Shown here: one piece after another, positions 16,685-25,948 of the stretch
Layout: every line of letters begins with the position of its first letter
Position numbering within the stretch: position 1 is the first letter of the stretch
DNA from: a bacterium
GTDB lineage: Bacteria > RBG-13-66-14
Assembly (NCBI GenBank): GCA_035528375.1
Contig: DATKYS010000036.1
Location: 1-32,879 of the forward strand
DNA: 32,879 bases
Direction: 5' to 3'
The notes under the pieces: generated by a model
What the model was told of the DNA's origin: nothing
Database searches by the model: none
What the model saw: the letters and a program-made list of their open reading frames with translations, nothing else
Program-made: the position numbers and the translations under genes

Positions 16685-19120
16685 ATGGCCAAGGGCGTGG
16701 AAAAGGTCCTGGAGTCCTTGAAGAAGGCACCGTACAAAAACAATATAACCTACTCGCGGGTTATAGAAGCATCGCCGGCCCGGTTCGCCGATTTCCCCGA
16801 CTGGCTCCACGAAGACCTGAAGGACGCCCTCGCCAGGCGCGGCATCCAGCGGCTCTACACCCACCAGCGCGAGGCGGTGGACCACGTCCACGCCGGGAGG
16901 CACGTGGTCGTCGGCACCCCGACCGCCAGCGGCAAGACCCTGTGCTACAACCTGCCGGTGCTGGACGCCGTCCTGCGGGAGCCGAGCACCCGCGCCCTGT
17001 ACCTCTTCCCCACCAAGGCCCTCTCCATGGACCAGCTCGTGGAGCTGACCCGGCTGGCCGAGCTCCTGGACCCCGGCATCGTCGCCAACACCTACGACGG
17101 GGACACGCCGGCCGACGTACGCCGGAAGATACGCCGCGGCGGCAACGTCGTCATCACCAACCCCGACATGCTCCACACCGGCATCCTGCCCCACCACACC
17201 AAGTGGCTCTCCCTATTTGAGAATCTGCGCTACGTCGTCGTGGATGAGCTGCACACCTACCGCGGGGTCTTCGGCAGCCACATGGCCAACGTCATACGCC
17301 GACTGAAGCGCATCGCGAATTTTTACGGCTCGAAGCCCACCTTCATCCTCTCCTCGGCCACCATCGCCAACCCCAAAGAATTAGCGGAACGGCTAATCGA
17401 GGAGAAAGTCGAGCTGGTGGAGGATTCCGGCGCGCCCACCGCGGACAAGCACTTCATCCTCTACAACCCGCCGCTGGTCCAGGCCAACACCGGCGTCCGC
17501 GAAAGCTACGTCATGCACGTCCGGCGGCTGGCGGCCAAATTCATCGAGGCCGGCGTCCAGTCCATCGTCTTCGCCACCGCCCGCATCACCACCGAGGTTC
17601 TGGTCAAGTACCTCAAGGACGCCGTCGAGACCTCGCCCGACCGGAAGGGCTGGATAAGAGGTTATCGGGGCGGATACCTGCCGAAGCTCCGGCGGGAGAT
17701 AGAGAAGGGGCTGCGGGACCGGACCATCCGCGGCGTGGTATCCACCAACGCCCTGGAGCTGGGGATAGACATCGGGGCGCTGGAGTGCGCGGTCATATCC
17801 GGCTATCCGGGCTCCATCGCCAGCACCTGGCAGCAGGCGGGCCGCGCCGGGCGGCGCAGCGGGACATCCGTGGCGATATTCGTGGCCCGCAACCTCCCCC
17901 TCGACCAGTACGTTGTCTTCCACCCCGAATTTCTCGCGCAGTCGCCGGAGCACGCCCGCATCAACCCGGACAACCTTCTCATACTCCTGGAGCACGTCAA
18001 GTGCGCCTGCTTCGAACTGCCCTTCGGCGAGGACGAGGTGTTCGGCGGCGAGAATCTCGGCGAGATGCTGGACTTCCTCGTCGAGGGCGGCTTGGTCCAC
18101 CGCACCGGCGACAAGACGTACTGGATGGCCGACGCCTATCCGGCCCAGGAGGTCTCTCTGCGGAGCCCGACCCGGGACAACTTCGTGATCGTGGAAATCG
18201 GCGGCCGGCCCGCCGAGGGCGCCGAGGGCCTGGGGGACGAGAAATTCGAGGAGCGCCTGGAGCGAGCCGGGGACAACCGACCCCGCGTCATCGGCGAGGT
18301 GGATTATTCCGGCGCCTTCTACCACATCTTTCCGAAGGCCGTGTACGTCCATGACGGCGTGAGTTACCAGGTGGAAGAGCTGGATTTCGCCAACCGCAAG
18401 GCTTTCGTCCGCCGGGTGGACTGCGACTACTACACCGACGCCGAGGAGAAGACCGCCGTCCGCATCCTCGACGTCTTCGAGGAGGGGAAGCCCGCGATCG
18501 CGCGGCCCTTCCACGGCGAGGTTCACGTTTCCACCAAGGTGGTCGGATTCAAGAAAATCCGCTACTACACCCAGGAGAACGTGGGCTACGGCGAGGTGAA
18601 CCTGCCCGAACGGGAGATGAGCACCACCGCCTACTGGTCGAGGATTTCGGGAAAAATGCTGGCCGAGCTGCCATTCTCCCGGAACGAGTGGGTGGCCGGG
18701 GTCTACGGCGTCAAGTACGCCCTCCACTCCCTGGCGGCCTTCGTTCTTATGTGCGAGTTGCGGGACCTGGGGTCGGCCATCGGCGCCGCGCGGGGGGACG
18801 ATTTCTCCGAGGTCGGTCCCGCCGCGGCGCTCTACGCCGGGGAGGACCTGGACCTCGCCGGGGACCTGGAGCCGCTGGTTTTCATCTACGACAACTACCC
18901 GGGGGGCATCGGCTTCTCGGAAAAGCTCTTCGCCCTGCACCGCGATTTGTGGACCGGGGCGCTGGCGCGCATCGAGGACTGCCCATGCACCTACGGCTGC
19001 CCGTCGTGCATCGGGCCGTCGCTGGAGATGCGGGGACCGGAGGGCACGGTGATTCAGGTCCCCCGGCGCAAGGAGGCCGCGCGGGTGATTCTCCGGCAAT
19101 CGCTGGCCCCCCGCGACTGA
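16685..19120 (+). CDS. mrfA: MrfA/YprA-type DEAD/DEAH helicase with C-terminal DUF1998
   Basis: The product is 811 residues. Motif I is TPTASGKT (78-85), motif II DELH (187-190), motif III SSAT (223-226), motif VI QQAGRAGR (383-390), with NALELGIDIG just before it. The C-terminal DUF1998 region has the four-cysteine site CPC-TYG-CPSC (766, 768, 772, 775). Architecture and length match the MrfA/YprA helicases, which act with the exonuclease MrfB in repair of mitomycin-C lesions in Bacillus, independent of UvrABC. This biochemical role is known for the family and inferred here. The matching mrfB gene is at 23733-25106 on the other strand, not adjacent as in Bacillus. It follows the alpha-toroid gene by 25 bases. 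Confidence 0.93.
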   Translation: MAKGVEKVLESLKKAPYKNNITYSRVIEASPARFADFPDWLHEDLKDALARRGIQRLYTHQREAVDHVHAGRHVVVGTPTASGKTLCYNLPVLDAVLREPSTRALYLFPTKALSMDQLVELTRLAELLDPGIVANTYDGDTPADVRRKIRRGGNVVITNPDMLHTGILPHHTKWLSLFENLRYVVVDELHTYRGVFGSHMANVIRRLKRIANFYGSKPTFILSSATIANPKELAERLIEEKVELVEDSGAPTADKHFILYNPPLVQANTGVRESYVMHVRRLAAKFIEAGVQSIVFATARITTEVLVKYLKDAVETSPDRKGWIRGYRGGYLPKLRREIEKGLRDRTIRGVVSTNALELGIDIGALECAVISGYPGSIASTWQQAGRAGRRSGTSVAIFVARNLPLDQYVVFHPEFLAQSPEHARINPDNLLILLEHVKCACFELPFGEDEVFGGENLGEMLDFLVEGGLVHRTGDKTYWMADAYPAQEVSLRSPTRDNFVIVEIGGRPAEGAEGLGDEKFEERLERAGDNRPRVIGEVDYSGAFYHIFPKAVYVHDGVSYQVEELDFANRKAFVRRVDCDYYTDAEEKTAVRILDVFEEGKPAIARPFHGEVHVSTKVVGFKKIRYYTQENVGYGEVNLPEREMSTTAYWSRISGKMLAELPFSRNEWVAGVYGVKYALHSLAAFVLMCELRDLGSAIGAARGDDFSEVGPAAALYAGEDLDLAGDLEPLVFIYDNYPGGIGFSEKLFALHRDLWTGALARIEDCPCTYGCPSCIGPSLEMRGPEGTVIQVPRRKEAARVILRQSLAPRD

Positions 19121-19202
19121 CGCTTCACCCCCGCGGGATACGAGAGGAACGGCGATCCGCCCGAGGGCGTAAATTTATAATCTCCCGGTACACCGGAACG
19201 GC

Positions 19203-19814
19203 ATGATCCGACGCTTTTTATTAGTCCTCCTCGCAGGAGCCACTATAACGACGGCCGATCCGGGCCTCATCGCCGATTACTTCCCCGAGCGGATGGCGCC
19301 GGCGCACTACGACTGCCTCTACACGCCCCGGGACGCCGAGCCTTACTCCTACGAGCTGAACCGCTGGTACCTCGCGACCCCCGCGGGGCCCGACGACGTC
19401 CACTGGGTGGACGTGAACATGGCCTGCCGCATCGAGGGCGACGCCGTCCAGTTTTACGACTACTCGGACGGCCGGCTCATCGTCCTGCCCCACCGGCTCG
19501 AGTTCCCCCTGGAGCCGGGGAAAACCTGGACTTACACCGCGCCGGACGGGCGCTCGGCCCTGGCAGTGGTGGATTATATTGACGGCGTGACCGTCCCCTA
19601 CGGCACCTTCGATGGCTGCTACCGGGTCGCCTTCACCGAGCAGGGCGTCGGGGAGTGGACCGTCGTCCTGGCGCCGGGTCGCGGGGTGATCGAGGAGTGG
19701 GGCGAAATTTTCGGCCTCTGCGGCTGGGAGTGCGGGCTCGTGTACTACGGCGACGGAACTTCCTGCGCCTCCCCCAACAAACAATACGGGGGGTGCCCCC
19801 CCCTGCAACCGTGA
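19203..19814 (+). CDS. Secreted protein of unknown function
   Basis: The product is 203 residues. A signal peptide is visible (MIRRFLLVLLAGATITTADPG). The remainder is beta-rich with recurring Y/W-x-D motifs, PLEPGKTWTYTAPDG in the middle and six cysteines, four in the C-terminal third (CGWEC, CASP, GGCPP), suggesting disulfides outside the cytoplasm. The PGKTWTY element also occurs in many hypothetical bacterial envelope proteins. A perfect TATAAT at 19176-19181 lies 21 bases before the ATG, but I see no matching -35. The gene may also be read with mrfA. It precedes the NfeD gene by 26 bases. Confidence 0.8.
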   Translation: MIRRFLLVLLAGATITTADPGLIADYFPERMAPAHYDCLYTPRDAEPYSYELNRWYLATPAGPDDVHWVDVNMACRIEGDAVQFYDYSDGRLIVLPHRLEFPLEPGKTWTYTAPDGRSALAVVDYIDGVTVPYGTFDGCYRVAFTEQGVGEWTVVLAPGRGVIEEWGEIFGLCGWECGLVYYGDGTSCASPNKQYGGCPPLQP

Positions 19815-19840
19815 ATCCGTTGGGTTGCAACGGTAAAAAA

Positions 19841-21133
19841 ATGCGAATCCTCCTCGTGGTCACCGCGCTTTTAGTTCTGACGACCGCCGCGGCACAGGCA
19901 TCGGAGACCGTCCCCGTCATCGAGTGGGACGGCCGGGTGGACTACGCCACCCTGGGCTACCTGGAGAAGAGGCTGGACGAGGCGGTGGATGCCGGGGCGC
20001 CGATTCTCATCTGGCGTCTCGACTCCCCCGGCGGCGAGCTGGACGCCGTGCGTGGGATTATCGAGCTTCTGCGGTCGAGCCCCCTGCCGGTGGTTATCTG
20101 GGTCGGTCCGGGGGGTGCGGTGCTCGGCGACGAGGCGCTGCCCGTGGGCTTCGCCGCGGCGGGACTCTTCGGCAGCGAGAGCGCGGTCTTCGGCACCGGC
20201 CGCCCTCTCACCGTGACCGGGGGACAGCTTTCCGAGCTGGAGCCGCGCAACCGGGCCTATCTGGACGAGCTGGGCGCCCTCGCCGCCGCGGAGGCGGAGA
20301 GGTCCTCCTACAACGAGGGGTGGGCCGTCCTGTTGGCCCGGGGGCTGGTCTCGCTCACGGTCTGGGAGCTGGAAACCTACGACGTGGGCGACGGGTCGGC
20401 GGACAACCCCGGCGAGCTGGTCAAGCTTCTCGACGGCCGTCCGCTCAACTATCCCGGCCACCCCAGCTTCAACACGCAGACCTGGGTTTTGCGCGAGATA
20501 AAAACCGACATCCTGTGGGAAGTGCTCTCCTTCATCGTCAACCCCAACGTGGCCTTCGCCCTCTTCCTCTTCGCCATGTTCGCCTTCGCCTTCACCGCCA
20601 CCAACCCCGGCGGGTTCTTCACCCCGGTCATGGGGAGCGTCCTTTTACTGGTGTCCCTGTTGGCCTTCGACTACCTGCCGCTCGGCTGGCTGGGCCTCCT
20701 GTTCGTCGTGGCCTCGATGGTCCTCTTCACCCTGGAAGTGCTCCTGGGCACGAGGGGCATCCTGGCGATTTTCGCCCTGGGGGCGCTCTTCGCCGGCGGG
20801 TTGACATTCTACAGTCCCGGCACGACGAGTGTGTCCCTGGTGGTACTGGTGCCCTCCCTGGCGGTCACGGGGGTTTTCTTTTTGATAGCCGTGAGCGGCG
20901 GGCTGGTGGCCAAGCTACGGGCAAAGTCCATCGGCTCGGGGGAGCTCGTCGGCGAGTTGGGCGTTACCACCACCAACTTCGGGAAGAGGCGCCGCGGAAA
21001 GGTGAAGCTGAAGGGCGACCTCTGGCCCGCCACGGCCCTGGCGCCCCTCGAGCGGGGGACCCACATCCGCGTCCGGGGAATCGAGGGGGTGCACCTGTTG
21101 GTCGAGCCCTACACCGAGCAGGACCAGACCTGA
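19841..21133 (+). CDS. NfeD-family membrane protein with ClpP-like domain lacking the expected serine
   Basis: The product is 430 residues starting MRILLVVTALLV (signal peptide). Residues 25-225 form a ClpP/crotonase-like fold with WRLDSPGGELDA (58-69). Residues 225-360 contain about five transmembrane helices, and the C-terminal 70 residues an OB-fold NfeD domain. In active long NfeD proteases the GARAASAG segment holds the serine nucleophile. The aligned stretch here is GAVLGDEA (92-99), giving Asp in its place, so it may be catalytically inactive or have drifted. NfeD proteins work with stomatin/SPFH proteins, whose gene is not adjacent. The ribosome site is weak (AACGGTAAAA); the start is supported by the signal peptide. 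Confidence 0.87.
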   Translation: MRILLVVTALLVLTTAAAQASETVPVIEWDGRVDYATLGYLEKRLDEAVDAGAPILIWRLDSPGGELDAVRGIIELLRSSPLPVVIWVGPGGAVLGDEALPVGFAAAGLFGSESAVFGTGRPLTVTGGQLSELEPRNRAYLDELGALAAAEAERSSYNEGWAVLLARGLVSLTVWELETYDVGDGSADNPGELVKLLDGRPLNYPGHPSFNTQTWVLREIKTDILWEVLSFIVNPNVAFALFLFAMFAFAFTATNPGGFFTPVMGSVLLLVSLLAFDYLPLGWLGLLFVVASMVLFTLEVLLGTRGILAIFALGALFAGGLTFYSPGTTSVSLVVLVPSLAVTGVFFLIAVSGGLVAKLRAKSIGSGELVGELGVTTTNFGKRRRGKVKLKGDLWPATALAPLERGTHIRVRGIEGVHLLVEPYTEQDQT

Positions 21134-21151
21134 ACCATCGCCGGATATGGA

Positions 21152-21173
21152 ACAAGGGGTTTAAACCCCTTGT
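21152..21173. repeat. Perfect 22-bp palindrome, terminator-like, shared with rnpB P12
   Basis: ACAAGGGGTTTAAACCCCTTGT is a perfect inverted repeat between the convergent NfeD gene (+) and the gene ending at 21216 (-). A T-rich stretch lies about 20 bases further right. It can fold as a hairpin and likely separates transcripts. Nearly the same core, CAAGGGATTTAAACCCCTTG, occurs at 306-325 inside rnpB. A dispersed palindromic element is suspected. Confidence 0.6.
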
Positions 21174-21215
21174 CTTATTCCCGGGTCCCTCTTTTTTTTT
21201 ACATGAAAAACAGTC

Positions 21216-21917
21216 TTAGGCTGCCTGGTCTTTTTTCTCCCCCTCGAAGAAGGCGACGAACATCCCCACCAGCGGCGCCAGGGCCATGAGCATCAGGGTC
21301 ACCGCCACGTTGAGCTTCGCCCCCCCGGCCAGGGAAAAGAGGAAGAGGGCCACGCCCGACGCAATCGGGACGAGGAAGAGCCAGCGGACCAGCTTCACCT
21401 CCACAGGGCGCCGGAGCAGGACGAGCATCCCCAGCGCGATCAACCCTCCCCCGACCAGGACGAGGTCCGTCCACAGCAGCCAGAGAGCCCCCGCCCGACC
21501 GAGCTCGACCGTGTAGATGAAACCGGACGCCTGGCACAGGCCGGCGAAGAGGGCCAGGAAGCCGACGGCGACGGTCGTGGAGGAAGATCGGTCTTCCCCG
21601 GAAATCCCGTGGCGCCTGACGAGGAGGTCCTGCTGCCGGTGACCGAAGCGCAGCATCCGCTTGCGGGTGCCCACTAGGGCGCCCAGTAAACCCAGCCCCA
21701 GGCCGATATAGGTGAAGACCGTGTCGTAGGCGCCCAGGAAGGTGTCGTCAGCCATCTCCCCCAGGATGTACCCCACGAAGACGGCGAAGCCGAAGTTGAA
21801 GGCCAGGGAGAAGGTGAGCTTGACGTAACGCCAGACGTCACCCCAGGGGCCCTGATCGGTGAAGACTTCGTCGTCGGGCTGCTCGCCCTTCTTTTTCCTC
21901 TGCGGATTGCGGGTCAA
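21216..21917 (-). CDS. Membrane protein with AtpZ/AtpI-like N-terminal part
   Basis: The product is 233 residues with about six hydrophobic helices and a charged, lysine-rich N-terminus (QRKKKGEQPDDE). Residues 35-90 (SLAFNFGFAVFVGYILGEMADD followed by GLGLGLLGA) resemble the AtpZ/AtpI small membrane proteins, which have a GxxxG-x-LD pattern in two helices. The remainder adds further membrane helices of unknown relation. No ATP synthase genes are nearby, so a function in ATP synthase assembly is not supported by context. The start ATG 21917 lies 20 bases downstream of the mutL stop on the same strand and may be co-transcribed with it. Confidence 0.7.
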   Translation of the reverse strand: MTRNPQRKKKGEQPDDEVFTDQGPWGDVWRYVKLTFSLAFNFGFAVFVGYILGEMADDTFLGAYDTVFTYIGLGLGLLGALVGTRKRMLRFGHRQQDLLVRRHGISGEDRSSSTTVAVGFLALFAGLCQASGFIYTVELGRAGALWLLWTDLVLVGGGLIALGMLVLLRRPVEVKLVRWLFLVPIASGVALFLFSLAGGAKLNVAVTLMLMALAPLVGMFVAFFEGEKKDQAA

Positions 21918-21937
21918 GGGTGCTCCTCGGATTCTGG

Positions 21938-23740
21938 TCAGGAACGGCGGAACCAGCGTCTGACCTGGGATTCGGACAACTCGGCGGTGGTCGGTCGCCC
22001 GTGGGGGCAGGTGGACTTGTTGGGCGAGGCCAGAAGGCGGCGCACGAGGCTGAGCATGTCCTCCCGCGTCAGCCTCTCCCCGGCCTTGATGGCGGCCTTG
22101 CAGGCGATGGCGCTCCGGGTGAGGTGCCTCCGTTGGGCCAGGGGAGCGTCGTCCCCGATCCGGCCCAGCTCGGACATCACCTCGACCGCGACTCTCTCCT
22201 CCTCCCCGGCCTCGACGAACTCGGGCACTGCCATGACCCGGAAGGCGGACGCGCCCGCAGTCTCCACGCGAAAGCCGTATTTTAACAAAAGCTCGAGATG
22301 TTCGGAGACGCGACCCGCATCCGCCGCCGAGAGCTCGACGCGGGGCGGCAGGAGCAGCTCCTGGCTGGGGACGGAACCGCCCCCGTCGTACCGGGCGAGC
22401 TCCTCGTAGATGACCCTCTCGTGGGCCGCGTGCTGGTCGATGACCAAGAGGCGGTCGGCGTACTCCACCAGGATGAAGGTTTCCGCGAACTGCCCCCGGA
22501 CCTCCCAGGGCGCGTCCTCGTACAGGGGGAGCGCGGCCTCGGTGGAGAAGCTCATCTGCCCCTCGGGGAGCGTGGAGCGAGGGAGGGGCTCCATCGGCTC
22601 GTGGACGGACGACCCGGGGCCCTCGCCGAAGGGCACGTCGTCGGGCTCGTACGCGTCCCGACGACCGGTGGAGGGGTAGGGCCGGCGATCGAGCGGTCTG
22701 CCCGGCTCCCCAGTGGCCAGCGGCATCGCGGCGGTGAGGTCCACCCCGGCCTCGGATAACGCCCGCGCCACCCCGGCCTTGACCAGACGCCGGACGGCGC
22801 CCTCGTCGGCGTACTTGACCAAAAACTTCGACGGGTGCACGTTGACGTCCACCCGGGGCCCGGGAAGGTCGAGGAAGATGACCGCCTGGGGGAACCGCTG
22901 GATCGGCGTAATCCCGCGGCAGGCGCCCGTCACCGAGTCCACCACCAGTCGGTCGTCCACCGGGCGGCCGTTCACGTACACCAGTATCCCGCGGCGGTTC
23001 GGCCGGTGCAGCACGTTGGGGTGCCAGATGACCCCGCGGACCGCGCCCACGCCCGGGCTCTCGTATTCGATGCTCTCCCCGCCCCGGGTGGATTTCCCAA
23101 AATAGTCCAGCACCCGCCGGTGCCCGTCGGCCGGGGGGAGGACCAGCACGGTCTTCCCGTCGGCGAGGAGGTGAAATGCGGTTTCGGGCCGGGCCAGGGC
23201 CATGCGGGCGACGATGTCCACACAGGCCGCGCGCTCGCCGGTGTCCGTCTTCAGGAATTTGCGCCGGGCGGGTACGTTGTAGAAGAGGTCGCGGACGACG
23301 ACGTCGGTCCCCACCGGAGCCCCGGCCTCGCCGTGGCGCAGCATCCGGCCGCCCTCGTACACCACCTCCGTCCCCCGGTCCCGGTCGCGGAAGCGCGTCA
23401 GGAGGCGCACGCGCGAGACGGCGCCGATGCTGGGCAGGGCCTCGCCGCGGAAGCCATAGGTCCGGATCAACTCCAGGTCCTCGAAGCGGTCTATCTTGCT
23501 GGTGGCGTGGCGCTTGAAGCAGGTCAGGGCATCCTCGGGGGTCATCCCGATGCCGTCGTCGGTCACGCGGACGAGGGATTTGCCGCCCGCCTCGATCTCC
23601 ACCTCGATGCGCCCGGCCCGGGCGTCCAGGGCGTTCTCCACGAGCTCCTTGACCACGGAGGCCGGTCGCTCGACCACCTCGCCGGCGGCGATGCGCTCCG
23701 CCACGAAGGACGGCAGGATCTTGATCATTCCGTCAGGCAT
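21938..23740 (-). CDS. mutL: DNA mismatch repair protein MutL
   Basis: The product is 600 residues. The N-terminal GHKL ATPase motifs are VVKELVENALDA (with catalytic Glu and Mg-binding Asn), DDGIGM and GFRGEALPSIGAVS. The C-terminal endonuclease signature is DQHAAHERVIYE (435-446), ACK (546-548) and CPHGRP (578-583), so this is an endonuclease-active MutL of the MutH-less type. QELLLP (460-465) matches the known sliding-clamp-contact segment in such proteins. The start ATG 23740 overlaps the mrfB stop by 8 bases, indicating translational coupling; an in-frame ATG at 23728 is an alternative. No mutS is seen. Confidence 0.97.
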   Translation of the reverse strand: MPDGMIKILPSFVAERIAAGEVVERPASVVKELVENALDARAGRIEVEIEAGGKSLVRVTDDGIGMTPEDALTCFKRHATSKIDRFEDLELIRTYGFRGEALPSIGAVSRVRLLTRFRDRDRGTEVVYEGGRMLRHGEAGAPVGTDVVVRDLFYNVPARRKFLKTDTGERAACVDIVARMALARPETAFHLLADGKTVLVLPPADGHRRVLDYFGKSTRGGESIEYESPGVGAVRGVIWHPNVLHRPNRRGILVYVNGRPVDDRLVVDSVTGACRGITPIQRFPQAVIFLDLPGPRVDVNVHPSKFLVKYADEGAVRRLVKAGVARALSEAGVDLTAAMPLATGEPGRPLDRRPYPSTGRRDAYEPDDVPFGEGPGSSVHEPMEPLPRSTLPEGQMSFSTEAALPLYEDAPWEVRGQFAETFILVEYADRLLVIDQHAAHERVIYEELARYDGGGSVPSQELLLPPRVELSAADAGRVSEHLELLLKYGFRVETAGASAFRVMAVPEFVEAGEEERVAVEVMSELGRIGDDAPLAQRRHLTRSAIACKAAIKAGERLTREDMLSLVRRLLASPNKSTCPHGRPTTAELSESQVRRWFRRS

Positions 23741-25106
23741 GGTCGCCGCCCGGATCGTACACCTCGTCGTCCTCCACCGTCTGGCCGGCCAGCTTCCTCT
23801 CCAGGCGCTTCAGGCGGTACATGAGCGCCCCCCGCTGCCGGGCCCGGGCGTAGGGGTCGCTCACCACGCGGCCGCACCGCTGGATCGCCTCCTCGACCAG
23901 CCCCTTGGCGGCGGTCAGGTTCCGGAGGCGGTGCTCCAGAAACTTGGCCTCCTCCTCGTAGGGGCGGAGGTCGTAGGGGCCCCGGCGCAGGTGGTCCCAC
24001 AGCGTCCGAGCCTCGCAAAGCTCCCCGCGACGCTTGTGGTGGATGGAGAGCTCCCAGCGGGCCCGCCGTTCCATTTCCTCCGGCAGACCCACCGCGATGG
24101 CGGCGGACAGGAGCTCCCCCCGCCGGTCGCCCATCCGGGGCAGGTGGCAGCAGGCGTAGAGCTCCGCCGGGTCCTCGTAGCGCTCGAGGGGGTTTTCCGC
24201 CAGATGGAGGGCGCGGGCCGCGAGAACGGCCAGGGATTTGACATCGGTCTCGTTGTGGTAAAAAACCCGCGCCATGCGCTCAGCCACCGGTGCGCCCCGG
24301 AGGTAGGCGAAGTAGAGGGCGGGAATCTCCGCGCCGGGGACGTCATCGTCACGCTCCAGGCCCATCACCCCGCGCTCCACATCGGCCAGGGAGCAGCTCC
24401 CCAGGCGCGGCTTCCACAGGCGGCGGGCCCAGGAAAGAAGGTCCACGTGGGGCGGCTCGAGGTCCAGGAATTCCGGTCTGATACGGTTCAAGAGAAATCG
24501 CGTCTTGACCAGGGGCCAATCGAAGGCCTTACCGTTGTAGGTGACCAGGCCCGACGCGCCCCCGAGCGCGTCCGCCAGGATGTTCAAGAGGCCGCGCTCC
24601 GCCCCCGGGTCGTCCAGGAAGAACTGCCGCAGGACGTACTCGTCGCCCTCGAAGCCGCCCAGGCCGACCAGGAAGGGTAAGGTGCCGGTGCCGCCGGCGA
24701 GCCCCGTGGTCTCGGTGTCCAGAAAAACCGCGCCGGAGAAATCGAAGCCCGCGGGCGGCTCCCCCTCCACCAGGGCCAGGTTTTCCGGTGGATGGGCCAG
24801 AACGGCGTCGAGGGGGGTTCCGCCGTGGTGCTCGGCGGCGGGAAGGCGGCGCTCGACGATGAATACCCTGCCGAAAGGCGTATTCTCCCAGGCGCCGTCC
24901 ACCAGCTCCTCGATGGGTGCGTGGGAGGACCGCCGTACGGGCTCGGCGGGCAGCAGGTCCTCGGGCGGCACGGGGCGCCCCTTCGAGACCAGGAGCCGTC
25001 GGAGGCGCTCCCTGACCGATTCGGCGTCCCGGGTCACCTCGACCTCGGGGGGGGCCTCCGGTTTTCCGGTCAGGTCGGACAGGCGCTCGCGGAGGTTTTT
25101 CGGCAT
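23733..25106 (-). CDS. mrfB: MrfB/YprB-type exonuclease, RNase-H-like fold
   Basis: The product is 457 residues. The DEDD-type motif I is FLDTETTGL with D130 and E132, motif II YNGKAFDWPL with D196, and motif III YHNETDVKSLAV with D288, followed by about 160 residues of TPR-like helices with several Cys/His. The arrangement and the GTLPFLVGL sequence are typical of YprB. In Bacillus, YprB (MrfB) is an exonuclease that partners with the MrfA helicase in repair of mitomycin lesions. The gene overlaps mutL and is 54 bases downstream of the A/T-rich cassette on the same strand. Neither the ribosome site nor a promoter is clear in the spacer 25107-25160. Confidence 0.92.
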   Translation of the reverse strand: MPKNLRERLSDLTGKPEAPPEVEVTRDAESVRERLRRLLVSKGRPVPPEDLLPAEPVRRSSHAPIEELVDGAWENTPFGRVFIVERRLPAAEHHGGTPLDAVLAHPPENLALVEGEPPAGFDFSGAVFLDTETTGLAGGTGTLPFLVGLGGFEGDEYVLRQFFLDDPGAERGLLNILADALGGASGLVTYNGKAFDWPLVKTRFLLNRIRPEFLDLEPPHVDLLSWARRLWKPRLGSCSLADVERGVMGLERDDDVPGAEIPALYFAYLRGAPVAERMARVFYHNETDVKSLAVLAARALHLAENPLERYEDPAELYACCHLPRMGDRRGELLSAAIAVGLPEEMERRARWELSIHHKRRGELCEARTLWDHLRRGPYDLRPYEEEAKFLEHRLRNLTAAKGLVEEAIQRCGRVVSDPYARARQRGALMYRLKRLERKLAGQTVEDDEVYDPGGDHA

Positions 25107-25160
25107 GGCGGCGGTCGGGCGGTGGGCCGGCCTCCGGGGCCGCCCCGCCGGTGTGGGTAA

Positions 25161-25937
25161 TTAGGCGTTAAAAAGGGTTGGTTGCTGCTGTTTAGGAGGA
25201 GAAAAAACACCTAATACAATCCAATTCTGTGGATGTCTGATTGTAGTACCGAGGTAGAAATATGTATCTCTCTTAGGGGAGCAAAGATCACCTAGGAACT
25301 TTTGTTTGATTAAACGTACCGTATCCTCTTCTGAAAAATTGGCCTTTACCTTGAGGTAAAGAGCTCCCAATTCCCAATCCGTAATCAATACTTCATGACC
25401 CTTGCAATCTTTATCTATGCAAGTGAATTTGTACCGAAATTCATATGGGATTTTTTCTATTTTCTTTATTTCTTCCCCAAGGAATTGCTGTCGCATAATT
25501 TCACGTTGCTTTGGATTCCAGTCAATGTCTCCTTTTTTGCATGTAATATCGTCAATCGTTGACGGTTTGAATGTACATAACGATATGCCTGTTTGCTTCC
25601 TTGCCATTTGTAATTCATCCATACTTTTATAAACAATTGTACTTAATACTATTTTACATTTATCATCCCAGTCTGCAACATCGCTGATAATTTTCAAGGT
25701 ATCAAGCCTAGGCGTGAAACTTTCCTTTCGGTGATCAGTCGCCCGCTTGGTGGTTACACTAATCCACTGATATTTCTTGTATTTTTTATAATTATCTAGA
25801 TAACGAAAAGGAATAGGAAACAGGCGTATCCATTCTCCATTACGATCAATACCTGCAGTGCAAACGACCTCTTTAACCTGTGGTTGTGGGTGGGGATAGG
25901 TTTTAACGGTTATCAATATCTCCTTTTCTTCCCACAT
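25161..25937 (-). CDS. Dual-OB-like hypothetical protein paired with DUF488, with C-terminal QPTLF
   Basis: The product is 258 residues. Start ATG 25937 follows GAGAGGTG; an open frame reaches further back but overlaps the DUF488 gene. The N-terminus EILITVKTYPHPQPQVKEVVCTAGI then GEWIRLFPIPFRYL resembles proteins I recall as dual-OB-domain family members encoded next to DUF488. The middle carries C-x4-C-x2-H (CIDKDCKGHEVLITDWELG), a possible zinc site. The last residues KQQQPTLFNA contain QPTLF, which fits the bacterial beta-clamp-binding pattern QxxLF. It is strongly A/T-rich, unlike its GC-rich neighbours. It lies 11 bases after the DUF488 stop, so the two are one transcription unit. Function unknown; nucleic-acid-related role inferred. 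Confidence 0.8.
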   Translation of the reverse strand: MWEEKEILITVKTYPHPQPQVKEVVCTAGIDRNGEWIRLFPIPFRYLDNYKKYKKYQWISVTTKRATDHRKESFTPRLDTLKIISDVADWDDKCKIVLSTIVYKSMDELQMARKQTGISLCTFKPSTIDDITCKKGDIDWNPKQREIMRQQFLGEEIKKIEKIPYEFRYKFTCIDKDCKGHEVLITDWELGALYLKVKANFSEEDTVRLIKQKFLGDLCSPKRDTYFYLGTTIRHPQNWIVLGVFSPPKQQQPTLFNA

Positions 25938-25948
25938 AGCCACACCTC

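Noticed and set aside
17393-19099. Long minus-strand open frame (568 codons) opposite mrfA
   Set aside because: The plus-strand frame has all helicase motifs; the antisense translation is low-complexity and lacks domains.
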